DNA of 64,000 nucleotides from contig NZ_DATBBJ010000087.1 in the NCBI RefSeq assembly GCF_036271055.1, positions 106,750-170,749 on the forward strand. Direction: 5' to 3'. The notes under the pieces were generated by a model. It was not told the DNA's origin. It searched no databases and was given only the letters and a program-made list of their open reading frames with translations. The position numbers were made by a program, and so were the translations under genes. Positions 34,114 through 42,474 of this stretch are shown one piece after another. The stretch's first letter is position 1; every line of letters starts with the position of its first letter. The DNA comes from Scandinavium sp036271055. GTDB taxonomy: Bacteria; Pseudomonadota; Gammaproteobacteria; Enterobacterales; Enterobacteriaceae.

Positions 34114-34827
34114 ATGATTGTTACACTGGATAAAGCCTGGAAGACCGAATTGTTATTCCTCCCTGCCAGAAATGGTGGGGGCCAGCTCGTCGGGCTGGAA
34201 ATAATCACCAACTTTGTCGGAGTGGATGATGCCGTCCGCACGCCAACCAGTCTGGTTGCCTCACGTCTTAACGCCGAACAGGAAATCACGCTGTTTCGCG
34301 AAAAACTCGCTCTGCTTGAAAGCTGTCAGATCTTCTTTATTCAACAGCAATTAATTGCCTGGATTAATATAACGCCAGCAATTGCTTTAGCCCTGCTCAC
34401 GCAAAATGCCCTGGCCGAAGCGGCCGCGCGATTTTCGTTTTTGGAATTAACGGTCGAAGAAAGTTTCCCGGAATTGAACGCGCCAGACAAAAGTCATTTA
34501 TTGGTTCAACTGGCCTCTTTTTTCCCCTTAGTTCTGGCCAATTTTGGGGCGGGTGATACCAGCACTCAGGCCGTCTTTTCAGGATTGTTTAAACGCGTTG
34601 CGCTCGATAAAAATTTTATTCAGCAACAGGTCTCCCAATTATCATTTGACCCTTTTATGCGGGCGATTACCGCTCAGGTGCAGCCCTGCTGTAGCTCGAT
34701 AATGGCGGCGGGTGTCGACAATGAACAGATCTTCGAACGCCTTGAACCCTGGGGCTTTAGTGCATTACAGGGGGCGTTATGGCCTGCTGTCGATGCTGCC
34801 TCGTTGACTGCTCTGATGCAAGAATAA
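34114..34827 (+). CDS. ydiV: Degenerate EAL-domain regulator YdiV
   Basis: YdiV is an EAL-like protein without cyclic-di-GMP hydrolysis. In Salmonella and E. coli it binds FlhD of the flagellar master regulator FlhD4C2, blocking it and feeding it to ClpXP. The 237-residue protein equals E. coli YdiV in length and lines up throughout (VRTPTS, SCQIFFIQ, FPLVLANFGAG, FDPFMRAI, ALQGALWPA). The canonical EAL signature and several metal-binding acidic residues are missing, as in the known inactive homologues. AAGGGAGA precedes the ATG. It sits between nlpC and selO, as in E. coli. Confidence 0.92.
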   Translation: MIVTLDKAWKTELLFLPARNGGGQLVGLEIITNFVGVDDAVRTPTSLVASRLNAEQEITLFREKLALLESCQIFFIQQQLIAWINITPAIALALLTQNALAEAAARFSFLELTVEESFPELNAPDKSHLLVQLASFFPLVLANFGAGDTSTQAVFSGLFKRVALDKNFIQQQVSQLSFDPFMRAITAQVQPCCSSIMAAGVDNEQIFERLEPWGFSALQGALWPAVDAASLTALMQE

Positions 34828-34888
34828 CCCTGCATCCCGCCGGTATTTATCTTTCCCCATAGACACTACACTACAGACAGGAGGAACC

Positions 34889-36331
34889 ATGACCCTGTCT
34901 TTTACCCATCACTGGCGCGATGAGCTGCCAGGTTTCTATACCGAATTGTCACCGACACCGCTCACCAATGCGCGGCTTATCTGGCATAACGCGCCGCTGG
35001 CGCAGAGCCTCGATTTGTCGCCTACTTTGTTTAGCCCTGAAAAAGGCGCTGGCGTCTGGGGTGGCGAAACGCTGCTGCCTGGCATGCTGCCGCTGGCGCA
35101 GGTGTACAGCGGACATCAGTTTGGCGTCTGGGCCGGACAGCTTGGCGACGGGCGCGGTATTTTGCTCGGCGAACAGCAACTGGCTGATGGACGTCGTTTC
35201 GACTGGCATTTGAAAGGCGCAGGTCTGACGCCATATTCCCGCATGGGTGACGGACGTGCGGTGCTGCGCTCAACGCTGCGCGAAAGCCTGGCTTCTGAGG
35301 CCATGTTTGCGCTAGGCATTCCGACCACACGCGCTCTCTCTGTGGTGACCAGTGACACGCAGGTGTATCGCGAAACGGTTGAGCAGGGCGCGATGTTGAC
35401 GCGTATTGCTGAAAGCCATGTGCGTTTCGGCCACTTCGAGCACTTTTATTATCGCCGTGAACCCGAGAAAGTGCGCGAGTTAGCCGATTATGTGATTCGT
35501 CATCACTGGCCGCATCTGGAACAAGAAGACGACAAATATGCCTTGTGGTTCCGTGACGTTGTCACAAAAACCGCGCGAATGATCGCCCGTTGGCAAACTG
35601 TGGGTTTCTGCCACGGGGTAATGAATACCGACAATATGTCGATTCTCGGGCTGACGATGGACTACGGTCCGTACGGTTTCCTCGACGATTATCAGCCGGG
35701 GTATATCTGTAATCACTCCGATCATCAGGGCCGCTACAGCTTTGATAATCAGCCTCCTGCGGCGCTGTGGAATTTACAACGTCTGGCGCAGTCGTTGTCA
35801 CCGTTTATCGCCGTTGAGGCACTCAACGATGCGCTCGACAGCTACCAGGAAGCGCTGCTTGTAGAATATGGTAAACGAATGCGTGGCAAGCTTGGTCTAT
35901 TCAGCGAACAGAAGGGAGACAATGAATTGCTGAATGACTTGTTCAGCCTGATGGAGCGCGAAGGCAGCGATTACACGCGCACGTTCCGCATGTTAGGTGA
36001 AACCGAACAGAACAGCGCGGCATCGCCTCTGCGTGATGAGTTTATCGACAGGGCGGCATTTGATTCGTGGTTCAGCGGTTATCGGGCACGTTTGCAACTG
36101 GATCAAGTCGATGACACCACGCGCCAGCAGAGCATGAAACAGAAAAATCCGGCGATAGTTTTGCGCAACTGGCTGGCTCAGCGCGCCATTGAGCAGGCGG
36201 AACGCGGGGATTATTCGGAATTTGTGCGTTTGCACGAAGCACTGCGCGACCCGTTTGCCGATTGCGATGATGACTACGGCAGCCGCCCACCGGAATGGGG
36301 CAAGCGGCTGGAAGTGAGTTGTTCAAGCTAA
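34889..36331 (+). CDS. selO: Protein adenylyltransferase SelO
   Basis: SelO is a pseudokinase-fold enzyme that binds ATP in a flipped orientation and transfers AMP to Ser, Thr or Tyr of target proteins, with a role in redox homeostasis. The 480-residue protein has the family blocks YSGHQFGVWAGQLGDGR, KGAGLTPYSRMGDGRAVLRS and HGVMNTDNMSILG. It ends in CSS, where some eukaryotic forms have selenocysteine and bacterial ones use Cys. The ATG at 34889 follows GACAGGAGG. Its TAA stop overlaps the TAG of convergent hmuV in CTAA at 36328-36331. Confidence 0.95.
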   Translation: MTLSFTHHWRDELPGFYTELSPTPLTNARLIWHNAPLAQSLDLSPTLFSPEKGAGVWGGETLLPGMLPLAQVYSGHQFGVWAGQLGDGRGILLGEQQLADGRRFDWHLKGAGLTPYSRMGDGRAVLRSTLRESLASEAMFALGIPTTRALSVVTSDTQVYRETVEQGAMLTRIAESHVRFGHFEHFYYRREPEKVRELADYVIRHHWPHLEQEDDKYALWFRDVVTKTARMIARWQTVGFCHGVMNTDNMSILGLTMDYGPYGFLDDYQPGYICNHSDHQGRYSFDNQPPAALWNLQRLAQSLSPFIAVEALNDALDSYQEALLVEYGKRMRGKLGLFSEQKGDNELLNDLFSLMEREGSDYTRTFRMLGETEQNSAASPLRDEFIDRAAFDSWFSGYRARLQLDQVDDTTRQQSMKQKNPAIVLRNWLAQRAIEQAERGDYSEFVRLHEALRDPFADCDDDYGSRPPEWGKRLEVSCSS

Positions 36332-37095
36332 GGGGCTAAAAAGACCTGCGGCGTCTGGCTGCCGGGGTGCTGGCCGATATGCACCTCGGCACCATACCAA
36401 CGCTTCAGCGTATCAACCTGCAACACCTGCTGCGCGCTACCTTGCGCCACAATTTCACCCTGATGGAGTAACAGCAATTTGTCGGCCCACAGCGCCGCCA
36501 GATTTAAATCGTGCAAGACGGCGCAAACATGCAGCCGACCCGCCGACGTGAGCTGTTTGAGTAATCTCAGCAGATGCTGTTGATGATACAAATCTAGCGC
36601 TGAGGTGGGTTCATCCAGAAATAACCAGCCCTGTGGCGCACCGTCGACCCACAACTGCGCCAACGCTCTGGCAAGTTGTACTCGCTGCTGTTCACCGCCG
36701 GAAAGAGCGTTGTACTTTCGCCCGGCAAGCGGTGTACATCCGGTGAGATCCATCACCTGTTTTACGACGCGCTGGCTATCAGCCTGTTCCCACGGCGCGC
36801 GGCCCATCGCAATCACGTCTTCCACCGGCCAGTCGAAACCGAGTTGGCTTTGCTGGCGCATCACCGCCCGATGGCGAGACAACGCCTGTGGCGACCATTC
36901 ATTCAGCGATTTATCGCCCAATAAACAGACACCGTTATCGGGTTGCAGATAGCCGGTCAGTACCCGCAATAATGTTGATTTTCCCGCGCCGTTGGGGCCA
37001 ATCAGCGCCACCAGTTCACCGGGTTCCAGTGTCAGGCTGATATCGCGCAAAACAGGGGAATAACAAAGATTGATGGCCTGGAAACGATTAACCAT
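36328..37095 (-). CDS. hmuV: Haem ABC transporter ATPase HmuV
   Basis: HmuV powers haem import across the inner membrane through HmuU. The 255-residue protein has Walker A GPNGAGKST, signature LSGGEQQR, Walker B LFLDEPTSALD and the switch His in LHDLN. It is the last gene of the hemP-hemR-hmuSTUV cluster and overlaps hmuU by eight bases. No terminator separates it from convergent selO. Confidence 0.95.
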   Translation of the reverse strand: MVNRFQAINLCYSPVLRDISLTLEPGELVALIGPNGAGKSTLLRVLTGYLQPDNGVCLLGDKSLNEWSPQALSRHRAVMRQQSQLGFDWPVEDVIAMGRAPWEQADSQRVVKQVMDLTGCTPLAGRKYNALSGGEQQRVQLARALAQLWVDGAPQGWLFLDEPTSALDLYHQQHLLRLLKQLTSAGRLHVCAVLHDLNLAALWADKLLLLHQGEIVAQGSAQQVLQVDTLKRWYGAEVHIGQHPGSQTPQVFLAP

Positions 37096-38077
37096 GCTGG
37101 CCTCCGCGACGAAAAATCATCCACAAAAACCACGGCGCGCCGAGCAGACTGGTCAGCAAACCGACCGGCATTTCCGCAGGTGAAACGAGGGTGCGAGCGA
37201 GAGTGTCGGCGATCAGAAGCAAAATCGCGCCGACCAACACCGAACCGGGTATAACGGCGCGATGATCGGCCCCAAGCCACATGCGTAACAAATGCGGCAC
37301 CACTAGACCGATAAAGCCAATCACGCCGCTGATCGCTACCGCCGCAGCCACCAGCAAGGCGCTACACATCAACAGACGACGCTGGATCTGCCGCACATTA
37401 ACGCCGAGATAATGTGCTTCTTCATCGCCGAGCTGTAACAGGTTTAGCGGTTTTGCCAGTCGCCAGATTATCGCCACGGTAGGCAACATAATGGACGCCG
37501 TTACCAGCAATGTTGACCATTGTGCTTGCCCCAGGCTGCCCATTCCCCAGAGTGAAAGTTGGCGTAACTGCGCGTCATTACTCAGCCACGACAGCACACC
37601 AACAGCCGCGCCACACAATGCGTTGATGGCGATACCCACCAGCAGCAATCGGGATAAAGAATTATCGTGGCGCTGACTGAGCACGAAAATCACCATCGTC
37701 ACCGCCAGGCTACCGATGAACGCGGCCAACATCGGCGCATAAAGCATCAATACCAGCGGCAGCGAGAAGGGCAAAACCACCCACAACGCCACAGCCAGCG
37801 CCGCGCCGCTGCTGATGCCTAGTAATCCCGGATCGGCCAGAGGATTACGAAACAGTCCTTGCATCACACAACCTGCCAGCGCCAGCGAGCCACCGATAGT
37901 CAACGCCAGCAATACCCGAGGCAGACGAATAGTGAACCAGATTTGGCGCAACGCGCTGTCACCGCGCCAGAGAAGATCCAGCGGCAGTTTCAGCGCGCCA
38001 AAAGTAGTGGCGCACAATGTAAGCAACATCAATAACGCCAGCAGCGACCACAGCGAGCGGGAAACCAACGACGTCAT
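37088..38077 (-). CDS. hmuU: Haem ABC transporter permease HmuU
   Basis: HmuU is the FecCD-type permease of the haem importer. The 329-residue protein has about ten hydrophobic helices. Family blocks include SLALAGCVMQGLFRNPLADPGLLGISSGA and the loop GDEEAHYLGVNVRQIQR that meets the ATPase. Its start shares bases with the hmuT stop and its end overlaps hmuV, so the three are tightly coupled. Confidence 0.95.
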   Translation of the reverse strand: MTSLVSRSLWSLLALLMLLTLCATTFGALKLPLDLLWRGDSALRQIWFTIRLPRVLLALTIGGSLALAGCVMQGLFRNPLADPGLLGISSGAALAVALWVVLPFSLPLVLMLYAPMLAAFIGSLAVTMVIFVLSQRHDNSLSRLLLVGIAINALCGAAVGVLSWLSNDAQLRQLSLWGMGSLGQAQWSTLLVTASIMLPTVAIIWRLAKPLNLLQLGDEEAHYLGVNVRQIQRRLLMCSALLVAAAVAISGVIGFIGLVVPHLLRMWLGADHRAVIPGSVLVGAILLLIADTLARTLVSPAEMPVGLLTSLLGAPWFLWMIFRRGGQHG

Positions 38078-38895
38078 CAGGGCAATTGCTCCGCTTTGTG
38101 GCGTAACTGCTGGATGGCCTCCGGTGTGCGGATACTGAAACCGAGCAGCGCCATATCGTCAATCAAAAGCACCTGTTGCGTGCGTCCGGCAGGGGTTTGC
38201 GCCAGGCCCGGTAACGTCCATAAACCCGCTTCACCACCCATGCTTTTCACGCCTTCAGCAGAGATAACAACCAAATCCGGCTGGCTGGCGATCACGCCTT
38301 CCTGCGAAAGCGGCTGATAGCGGTTAAACCCCTGCATCGCGTTTTGCAGACCCGCCGCGCGGATCGCCGAATCAGCTCCGGTTTGCTGCCCGGCCGCCAT
38401 GGCACTCATGCCGCCGTGGCTGAGAATAAACAGCACACGTTTGTTGAGCGGCGTTTTGGGCCGCGCGTCGAGTGCCAGTTTTACCTGCTGACGAAGTTTT
38501 TCGCCCTCCGGTTCTTTATGCAGCGCAGCGGCAACGATTTTGATTTTCTCATCAATGACTGACACATCGTTGCTGCCGGGAACCGTCACGACGTTAACGC
38601 CGTTTTGCTCGACTTGTTTTAACGCCAGCGAGGGTTGCGCCTGCACACTGGCGAGAACGGTAGTCGGGCGGGTGGCGAGAATGCCTTCGGCGTTGAGCTG
38701 GCGCAGATAACCTACGTCCGGCAGTTTGAGCGCTTCGGGAGGCCACTGACTGGTGCTGTCGCGTGCAACGAGGGCGCTTTGCGCCCCCAATGCGTAGACA
38801 ATCTCCGTCACGTCGCCGCCAAGCGTCACCACTTTTTGCTCTGCCGCGCTCGCCAACAATGGCAGGGCGGCGATCAGCGCGACGATGGCTCTCAT
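38077..38895 (-). CDS. hmuT: Periplasmic haem-binding protein HmuT
   Basis: HmuT captures haem in the periplasm and passes it to HmuUV. The 272-residue precursor has a clear signal peptide (MRAIVALIAALPLLASA, then AEQKVVTLGG) and the TroA/cluster A-II helical-backbone fold, with GGDVTEIVYALGAQSALVARDSTSQWP near the start as in Yersinia HmuT, where a tyrosine and histidines contact stacked haems. Its start overlaps the hmuS stop. Confidence 0.94.
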   Translation of the reverse strand: MRAIVALIAALPLLASAAEQKVVTLGGDVTEIVYALGAQSALVARDSTSQWPPEALKLPDVGYLRQLNAEGILATRPTTVLASVQAQPSLALKQVEQNGVNVVTVPGSNDVSVIDEKIKIVAAALHKEPEGEKLRQQVKLALDARPKTPLNKRVLFILSHGGMSAMAAGQQTGADSAIRAAGLQNAMQGFNRYQPLSQEGVIASQPDLVVISAEGVKSMGGEAGLWTLPGLAQTPAGRTQQVLLIDDMALLGFSIRTPEAIQQLRHKAEQLP

Positions 38896-39920
38896 GCGGC
38901 AAGCCCTTTGGCAATCAACGCTTCAACCTGCGCACGCCATTGGGTTTGCTCCGGCTCGCCTTCGGTGCGCTGGCCGTACAATTGCGCAATCTGGGTGCCA
39001 TCGGCAGCGAACAGCTCAAGACTGGTCACGTGACCGTCTGCGGTCGGTTTGCGGGTCACCCAGGTTTCAGTAATGGTGTCTTCACGCAGATGCAAAGTGA
39101 ACGCCGAATTGAAGATATTCAACCAGCCTTTCATCGGGACAACTTTTTCAATTGCGCCAGTGAAAATCTGTACGCAGCCACGGTTGCCGACGAAGACCAT
39201 AATGTCGTTGGCATCCTGGTGGGCGTTTGCCAGCAGACGGGCCACGGCATCGTTATCCACCTGACAAGCCAGATCGTCACCGACCAGGCGAAACGCCTGC
39301 TGACGGCTCAGATTATGGCGTTTCAGCAGCGTGAAGAACTGATGCACATCTGTCATCGCGCGCCATTCGCCGTCGAGCGCTTTGCCGTCAACATCGCCGC
39401 TGGTGGCCGGAATTTCTGCCGCTTTGAGGTCGAGCTGAGGATTATCGGCGTGAATAAAGCGGGTGAGGATATCGCCCCATGCCGCCATGTCAGTGCTGTC
39501 GGTGGTGTAAACCTTCAGCAATGCATCGCCCTGATGGTCAAAGAACTGAATACTCTGTCGTTCACCACGGGCGCTGGTTTCACTGATGTGGAAGCAGCTG
39601 GCCCATTGGTTGAGGAACAGACGCAGATCCAGCGCGCGCGGGTTCAACACCAATCCTGCGTGACCGCTGAGATGTTGATTTGTGAAACGGCCGACCTGCT
39701 CATGCACCGCATATTCGTTACGGCAAATGCATTTTACGTCGCCTGCGTTTTCCAGTGCCGCCAGCACTTCGCGGATTTCACCCTGTAAGCGCCAGGCATC
39801 GTGCCCGACGCGCGCCCAGGTCAGCTCTGCTTCGCTGATATGCATCATCGCGGCGATATCGCGCGCGTATTGACCCGGATTTTCTTCTTTAAGCGCCAGC
39901 CAGCGTGTGTAGTGATTCAT
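38892..39920 (-). CDS. hmuS: Haemin-degrading/transport factor HmuS
   Basis: HmuS belongs to the HemS/ChuS/HmuS family of cytoplasmic haem-binding proteins; ChuS and relatives have haem-degrading or haem-trafficking activity. The start MNHYTRWLALKEENPGQYAR at 39920, with GGAAGAGAC upstream, gives 342 residues, the family length. Two tandem structural repeats are expected, with the haem-ligand His in one of them. Upstream in-frame residues would overlap the end of hemR and the intercistronic hairpin and are rejected. Confidence 0.94.
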   Translation of the reverse strand: MNHYTRWLALKEENPGQYARDIAAMMHISEAELTWARVGHDAWRLQGEIREVLAALENAGDVKCICRNEYAVHEQVGRFTNQHLSGHAGLVLNPRALDLRLFLNQWASCFHISETSARGERQSIQFFDHQGDALLKVYTTDSTDMAAWGDILTRFIHADNPQLDLKAAEIPATSGDVDGKALDGEWRAMTDVHQFFTLLKRHNLSRQQAFRLVGDDLACQVDNDAVARLLANAHQDANDIMVFVGNRGCVQIFTGAIEKVVPMKGWLNIFNSAFTLHLREDTITETWVTRKPTADGHVTSLELFAADGTQIAQLYGQRTEGEPEQTQWRAQVEALIAKGLAA

Positions 39921-39942
39921 TGTCTCTTCCTTCCAGATAAAT

Positions 39943-39960
39943 GCCCCGGCGAACCGGGGC
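39943..39960 (-). other. Stem-loop between hemR and hmuS
   Basis: On the transcribed strand the RNA reads GCCCCGG-UUCG-CCGGGGC: a 7-bp all-GC stem with an extra-stable UUCG tetraloop, eight bases after the hemR stop and 22 bases before the hmuS start. Only a few U residues follow, so it is likely a transcript stabiliser or partial terminator that keeps receptor and transporter levels different. Confidence 0.8.
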
Positions 39961-39967
39961 CGGGTGA

Positions 39968-41947
39968 TTACCACTGATAACTCACGAAAATTTTGCCGTT
40001 TTGACCATCCTGTGGGATGCCCTGAGGTGAGTAATATTCTTTGTCGAACGCGTTACCGAACACCAGCGTGGTAGTCAGGCCGCTCCAGGATTGCTGGCCT
40101 TTATAGCTGACGTAGAAATCATTCACGCCGTAACCCGCTTGCGGCGAGGCGCTGATACTTTTGGTATCTTCCGCAAAAGTACCGATCCAACCCACCGAGA
40201 ACCCACTTTGTGCGACAGGCACATCAAGACGGGAAGTGACGGTGTCCGGGTTGATAGAGGTGAGCCAGTCGCCGGTATCAGTATCTTTTCCGCGAGTGCG
40301 GTTATAGGCCACATCGAGGCTGAACAGGTCGGTGGTGTATTTGGTCATCACGTCCCAGCCCCAAATTTTAGCGTTTGGCACGTTGATGGAGGTGGTAGTC
40401 GCCGCAGCAAAATCTACGGACGTAGTGATGTAATCTTTAGCGTTGGTGTCGAAGTAGCTGGCTTTGAATTCGAGGCCATCGTTCGCCATCAGCAAATCGT
40501 CAAAGCGCAGTCCAAAACCGTACTCCTGCGTTTCATTGGTTTCAGGACGCAGATTCGGGTTCGGCACCCAGTAGTTAGTGTAGAAACTGCCAATCGAGAA
40601 GTGCTTCGCGTCGTTATACATCTCGCCCATCGTTGGCGCGCGGAACGCCTGAGCGTAAGAGCCAAACAGCATCAGCCAGTCGGTTGGGTTGATGGTCATG
40701 CCTGCGCGGGAAGACCATTTATCAGCATCAACGTCGTCGTAGCCGTCGCTGCTGCCGCGATAATTGTCGTAGCGCGTGCCGCCGAGAAGCGTGACCGGCA
40801 GATCGCGAAGGGTGATTTCGTCCTGCAACCAGCCGGAACTGAAGTTAATGCGTGCGTCCGGGAAACCTGTAGTCATGCCACCGGGATTTTGCTCCTGACG
40901 GTAGTATTCGCCGCCATAGGTCAGCAGGTGCGAGGCGAAGCTGTCGGTGAACAAACGCGTGCGGTTTTCGACTTTGCCGCCTTTGGTCGTTTGCTTGCGG
41001 AATTCGCCAGAATCATCGAGATTCTGCGCGTTGATACGCACTTCGGACCAGTAGCCTTTAACGTCTGCATTCAGCCAGTCGTTGCCCTCCGGGGCGATGT
41101 TATAGGTCACCTGCGCATCACGTTGAATGGTTGAGCGGTCGGTCATCGGGTTGCTGTTGTCGGAGTCCTCCGGCGTTTGCGGGTTCTTTGGTTCTTGCGC
41201 CGCGTTGTTGTAATAGCGCAGGGAACCACTCAGTTTTTGCGCCGGGTCGATTTTCCAACTGCCTTTCGCCATGAAGTTGCTGATGCTTTCATCGTTCGGC
41301 GCAGTGAAACCATCGCTCTGTTTTAAATCGCCGCGATCGCGGCTGGACCAGGAAACAACGCCGTCCAGCGTATCGGTGCGTCCAAATGCACTCGCGCCCA
41401 TGCCAAGGCTGTGGTCGCCCGTGCCGCCTGTGCCAAACACGCGATAACCGCTGTTCTGGCCTGCGCGAAGTAAATCGGCAGCGTCAACGGTATCGTAAGA
41501 AATCACACCGCCCAGTGCGCCGCTTCCGTACAACAATGCCCCCGGACCGCGCACCACTTCGATTCGTTTGATTAAGGCAGGATCCAGGAACGTGCTGTTG
41601 AGGTGTCCGGTATCTGTGCCCTGGCGAATTCCGTCGACCAGCACCAGAACGCCACGACGGTCATACCCGCGCAGATTGATGTCCTGACCGTTGGTGCGAC
41701 CGGTGCCGTCAATGGTCAACCCAGGCACCTGACGCAGCATATCGGCGGCGGAACTGGCGGTTTGGCCTTCCGGGGTATTGGCATCGATAACAGTGACCAT
41801 CATCGGCGCTTCAAACGCGCTGCGTTCGTTGCCGGTGGCGGTCACGGTCATTTGTTCAGTGACGGCGAGGGCCGGAGTGGTGATGGCGCCGAAAACAGCC
41901 AATGCGACCAGCGATGGGCGCAGGGATGCGGAATGCAGGTGTAGCAT
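39968..41947 (-). CDS. hemR: TonB-dependent haem/haemoglobin receptor HemR
   Basis: HemR is an outer-membrane barrel that takes up haem using TonB. The protein has a signal peptide (cut near TPALA), a TonB-box-like TEQMTVTA stretch, a plug domain with LRQVPGLTIDG and VEVVRGPGALLYGSGALGG-type sequence, and a 22-strand barrel ending in Trp. The haem-receptor FRAP box (FRAPTMGEMYND) and NPNL box (VPNPNLRPETNETQEYG) flank a segment with His, as in Yersinia HemR. The start is taken as the second ATG (41947; GGAGAG four bases upstream, 659 residues) rather than 41959, which lacks a ribosome-binding site. Regulation by Fur through the hemP promoter is likely. Confidence 0.95.
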   Translation of the reverse strand: MLHLHSASLRPSLVALAVFGAITTPALAVTEQMTVTATGNERSAFEAPMMVTVIDANTPEGQTASSAADMLRQVPGLTIDGTGRTNGQDINLRGYDRRGVLVLVDGIRQGTDTGHLNSTFLDPALIKRIEVVRGPGALLYGSGALGGVISYDTVDAADLLRAGQNSGYRVFGTGGTGDHSLGMGASAFGRTDTLDGVVSWSSRDRGDLKQSDGFTAPNDESISNFMAKGSWKIDPAQKLSGSLRYYNNAAQEPKNPQTPEDSDNSNPMTDRSTIQRDAQVTYNIAPEGNDWLNADVKGYWSEVRINAQNLDDSGEFRKQTTKGGKVENRTRLFTDSFASHLLTYGGEYYRQEQNPGGMTTGFPDARINFSSGWLQDEITLRDLPVTLLGGTRYDNYRGSSDGYDDVDADKWSSRAGMTINPTDWLMLFGSYAQAFRAPTMGEMYNDAKHFSIGSFYTNYWVPNPNLRPETNETQEYGFGLRFDDLLMANDGLEFKASYFDTNAKDYITTSVDFAAATTTSINVPNAKIWGWDVMTKYTTDLFSLDVAYNRTRGKDTDTGDWLTSINPDTVTSRLDVPVAQSGFSVGWIGTFAEDTKSISASPQAGYGVNDFYVSYKGQQSWSGLTTTLVFGNAFDKEYYSPQGIPQDGQNGKIFVSYQW

Positions 41948-42031
41948 GCAACTCTCCATAAAAAGTGAAAAGCGCTGGCTGCCTCGGCGTGAGTCCCTGG
42001 GTGGCTGGCGAAATGTTGTGTGATAAAGCTG

Positions 42032-42217
42032 TTATTTAGTGAGGATCAGTTTCCCGGCATGGGTTTGTCGCAGCAGGTAATGCTGCCCATCATGCTCAAT
42101 AATGACGCGTCCTTCCGTCCCGAGCAGGCTTTTGCTGCTCACACGGCGATCGCCAGCTTGCGCTTGTGGCGAAGAAGTTGTCTGACCCGTTGCGGCGGTT
42201 GTGTCCGAAGATGTCAT
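42032..42217 (-). CDS. hemP: Haemin uptake protein HemP
   Basis: HemP is a small protein found at the head of haem uptake loci; in some bacteria (HemP/HmuP) it activates the receptor gene. The 61-residue protein has the conserved C-terminal half RRVSSKSLLGTEGRVIIEHDGQ followed by YLLRQTHAGKLILTK, as in E. coli YdiE. The start at 42217 is chosen because an earlier in-frame ATG (42265) would place the Fur box inside the gene. hemR begins 84 bp downstream in the same direction. Confidence 0.92.
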   Translation of the reverse strand: MTSSDTTAATGQTTSSPQAQAGDRRVSSKSLLGTEGRVIIEHDGQHYLLRQTHAGKLILTK

Positions 42218-42241
42218 AATGTTAAAAATAGCAATCAATGT

Positions 42242-42260
42242 AACAATGATAATCATTATC
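42242..42260 (-). promoter_or_regulatory. Fur box of hemP-hemR-hmuSTUV
   Basis: AACAATGATAATCATTATC matches 17 of 19 positions of the Fur consensus GATAATGATAATCATTATC. It lies 25 bp upstream of the hemP start, in a position to repress the whole cluster when iron is plentiful. Confidence 0.92.
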
Positions 42261-42400
42261 AACAAAACAAAAGGCGCAGCAACCCCTTTTGTGAAAAATA
42301 GGTGACGGGATCAAAAAAGGGTTGTTACGTGATGACAGCACAATTGCCCAAAAAGGCGCTGTAAATCTGGACAGTGAAGCAGAAATAACCGGAAGTTGCT

Positions 42401-42464
42401 CTGGTCAGCGAAGCGCCACCAGACAAAGAAGACGAAACAGGCCGGGCAGACGAAGCGCCGCCCG
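42401..42464. repeat. Two REP-like palindromes downstream of aroH
   Basis: CTGGT-CAGCGAAGCGCC-ACCAG (42401-42422) and CGGGC-AGACGAAGCGCC-GCCCG (42443-42464) share the core CGAAGCGCC and lie in the same orientation 20 bp apart. They resemble enterobacterial REP sequences with different outer stems. They start just after the aroH stop and could protect its transcript or halt transcription. Confidence 0.6.
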
Positions 42465-42474
42465 ACGAAGAAAC

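Noticed and set aside
34889..36331. Selenocysteine use in SelO
   Set aside because: The C-terminal redox residue is an ordinary Cys codon in CSS and there is no in-frame TGA or SECIS-like hairpin.
38763..39788. 341-codon plus-strand frame opposite hmuT-hmuS
   Set aside because: Antisense shadow of two recognised genes, without a ribosome-binding site.
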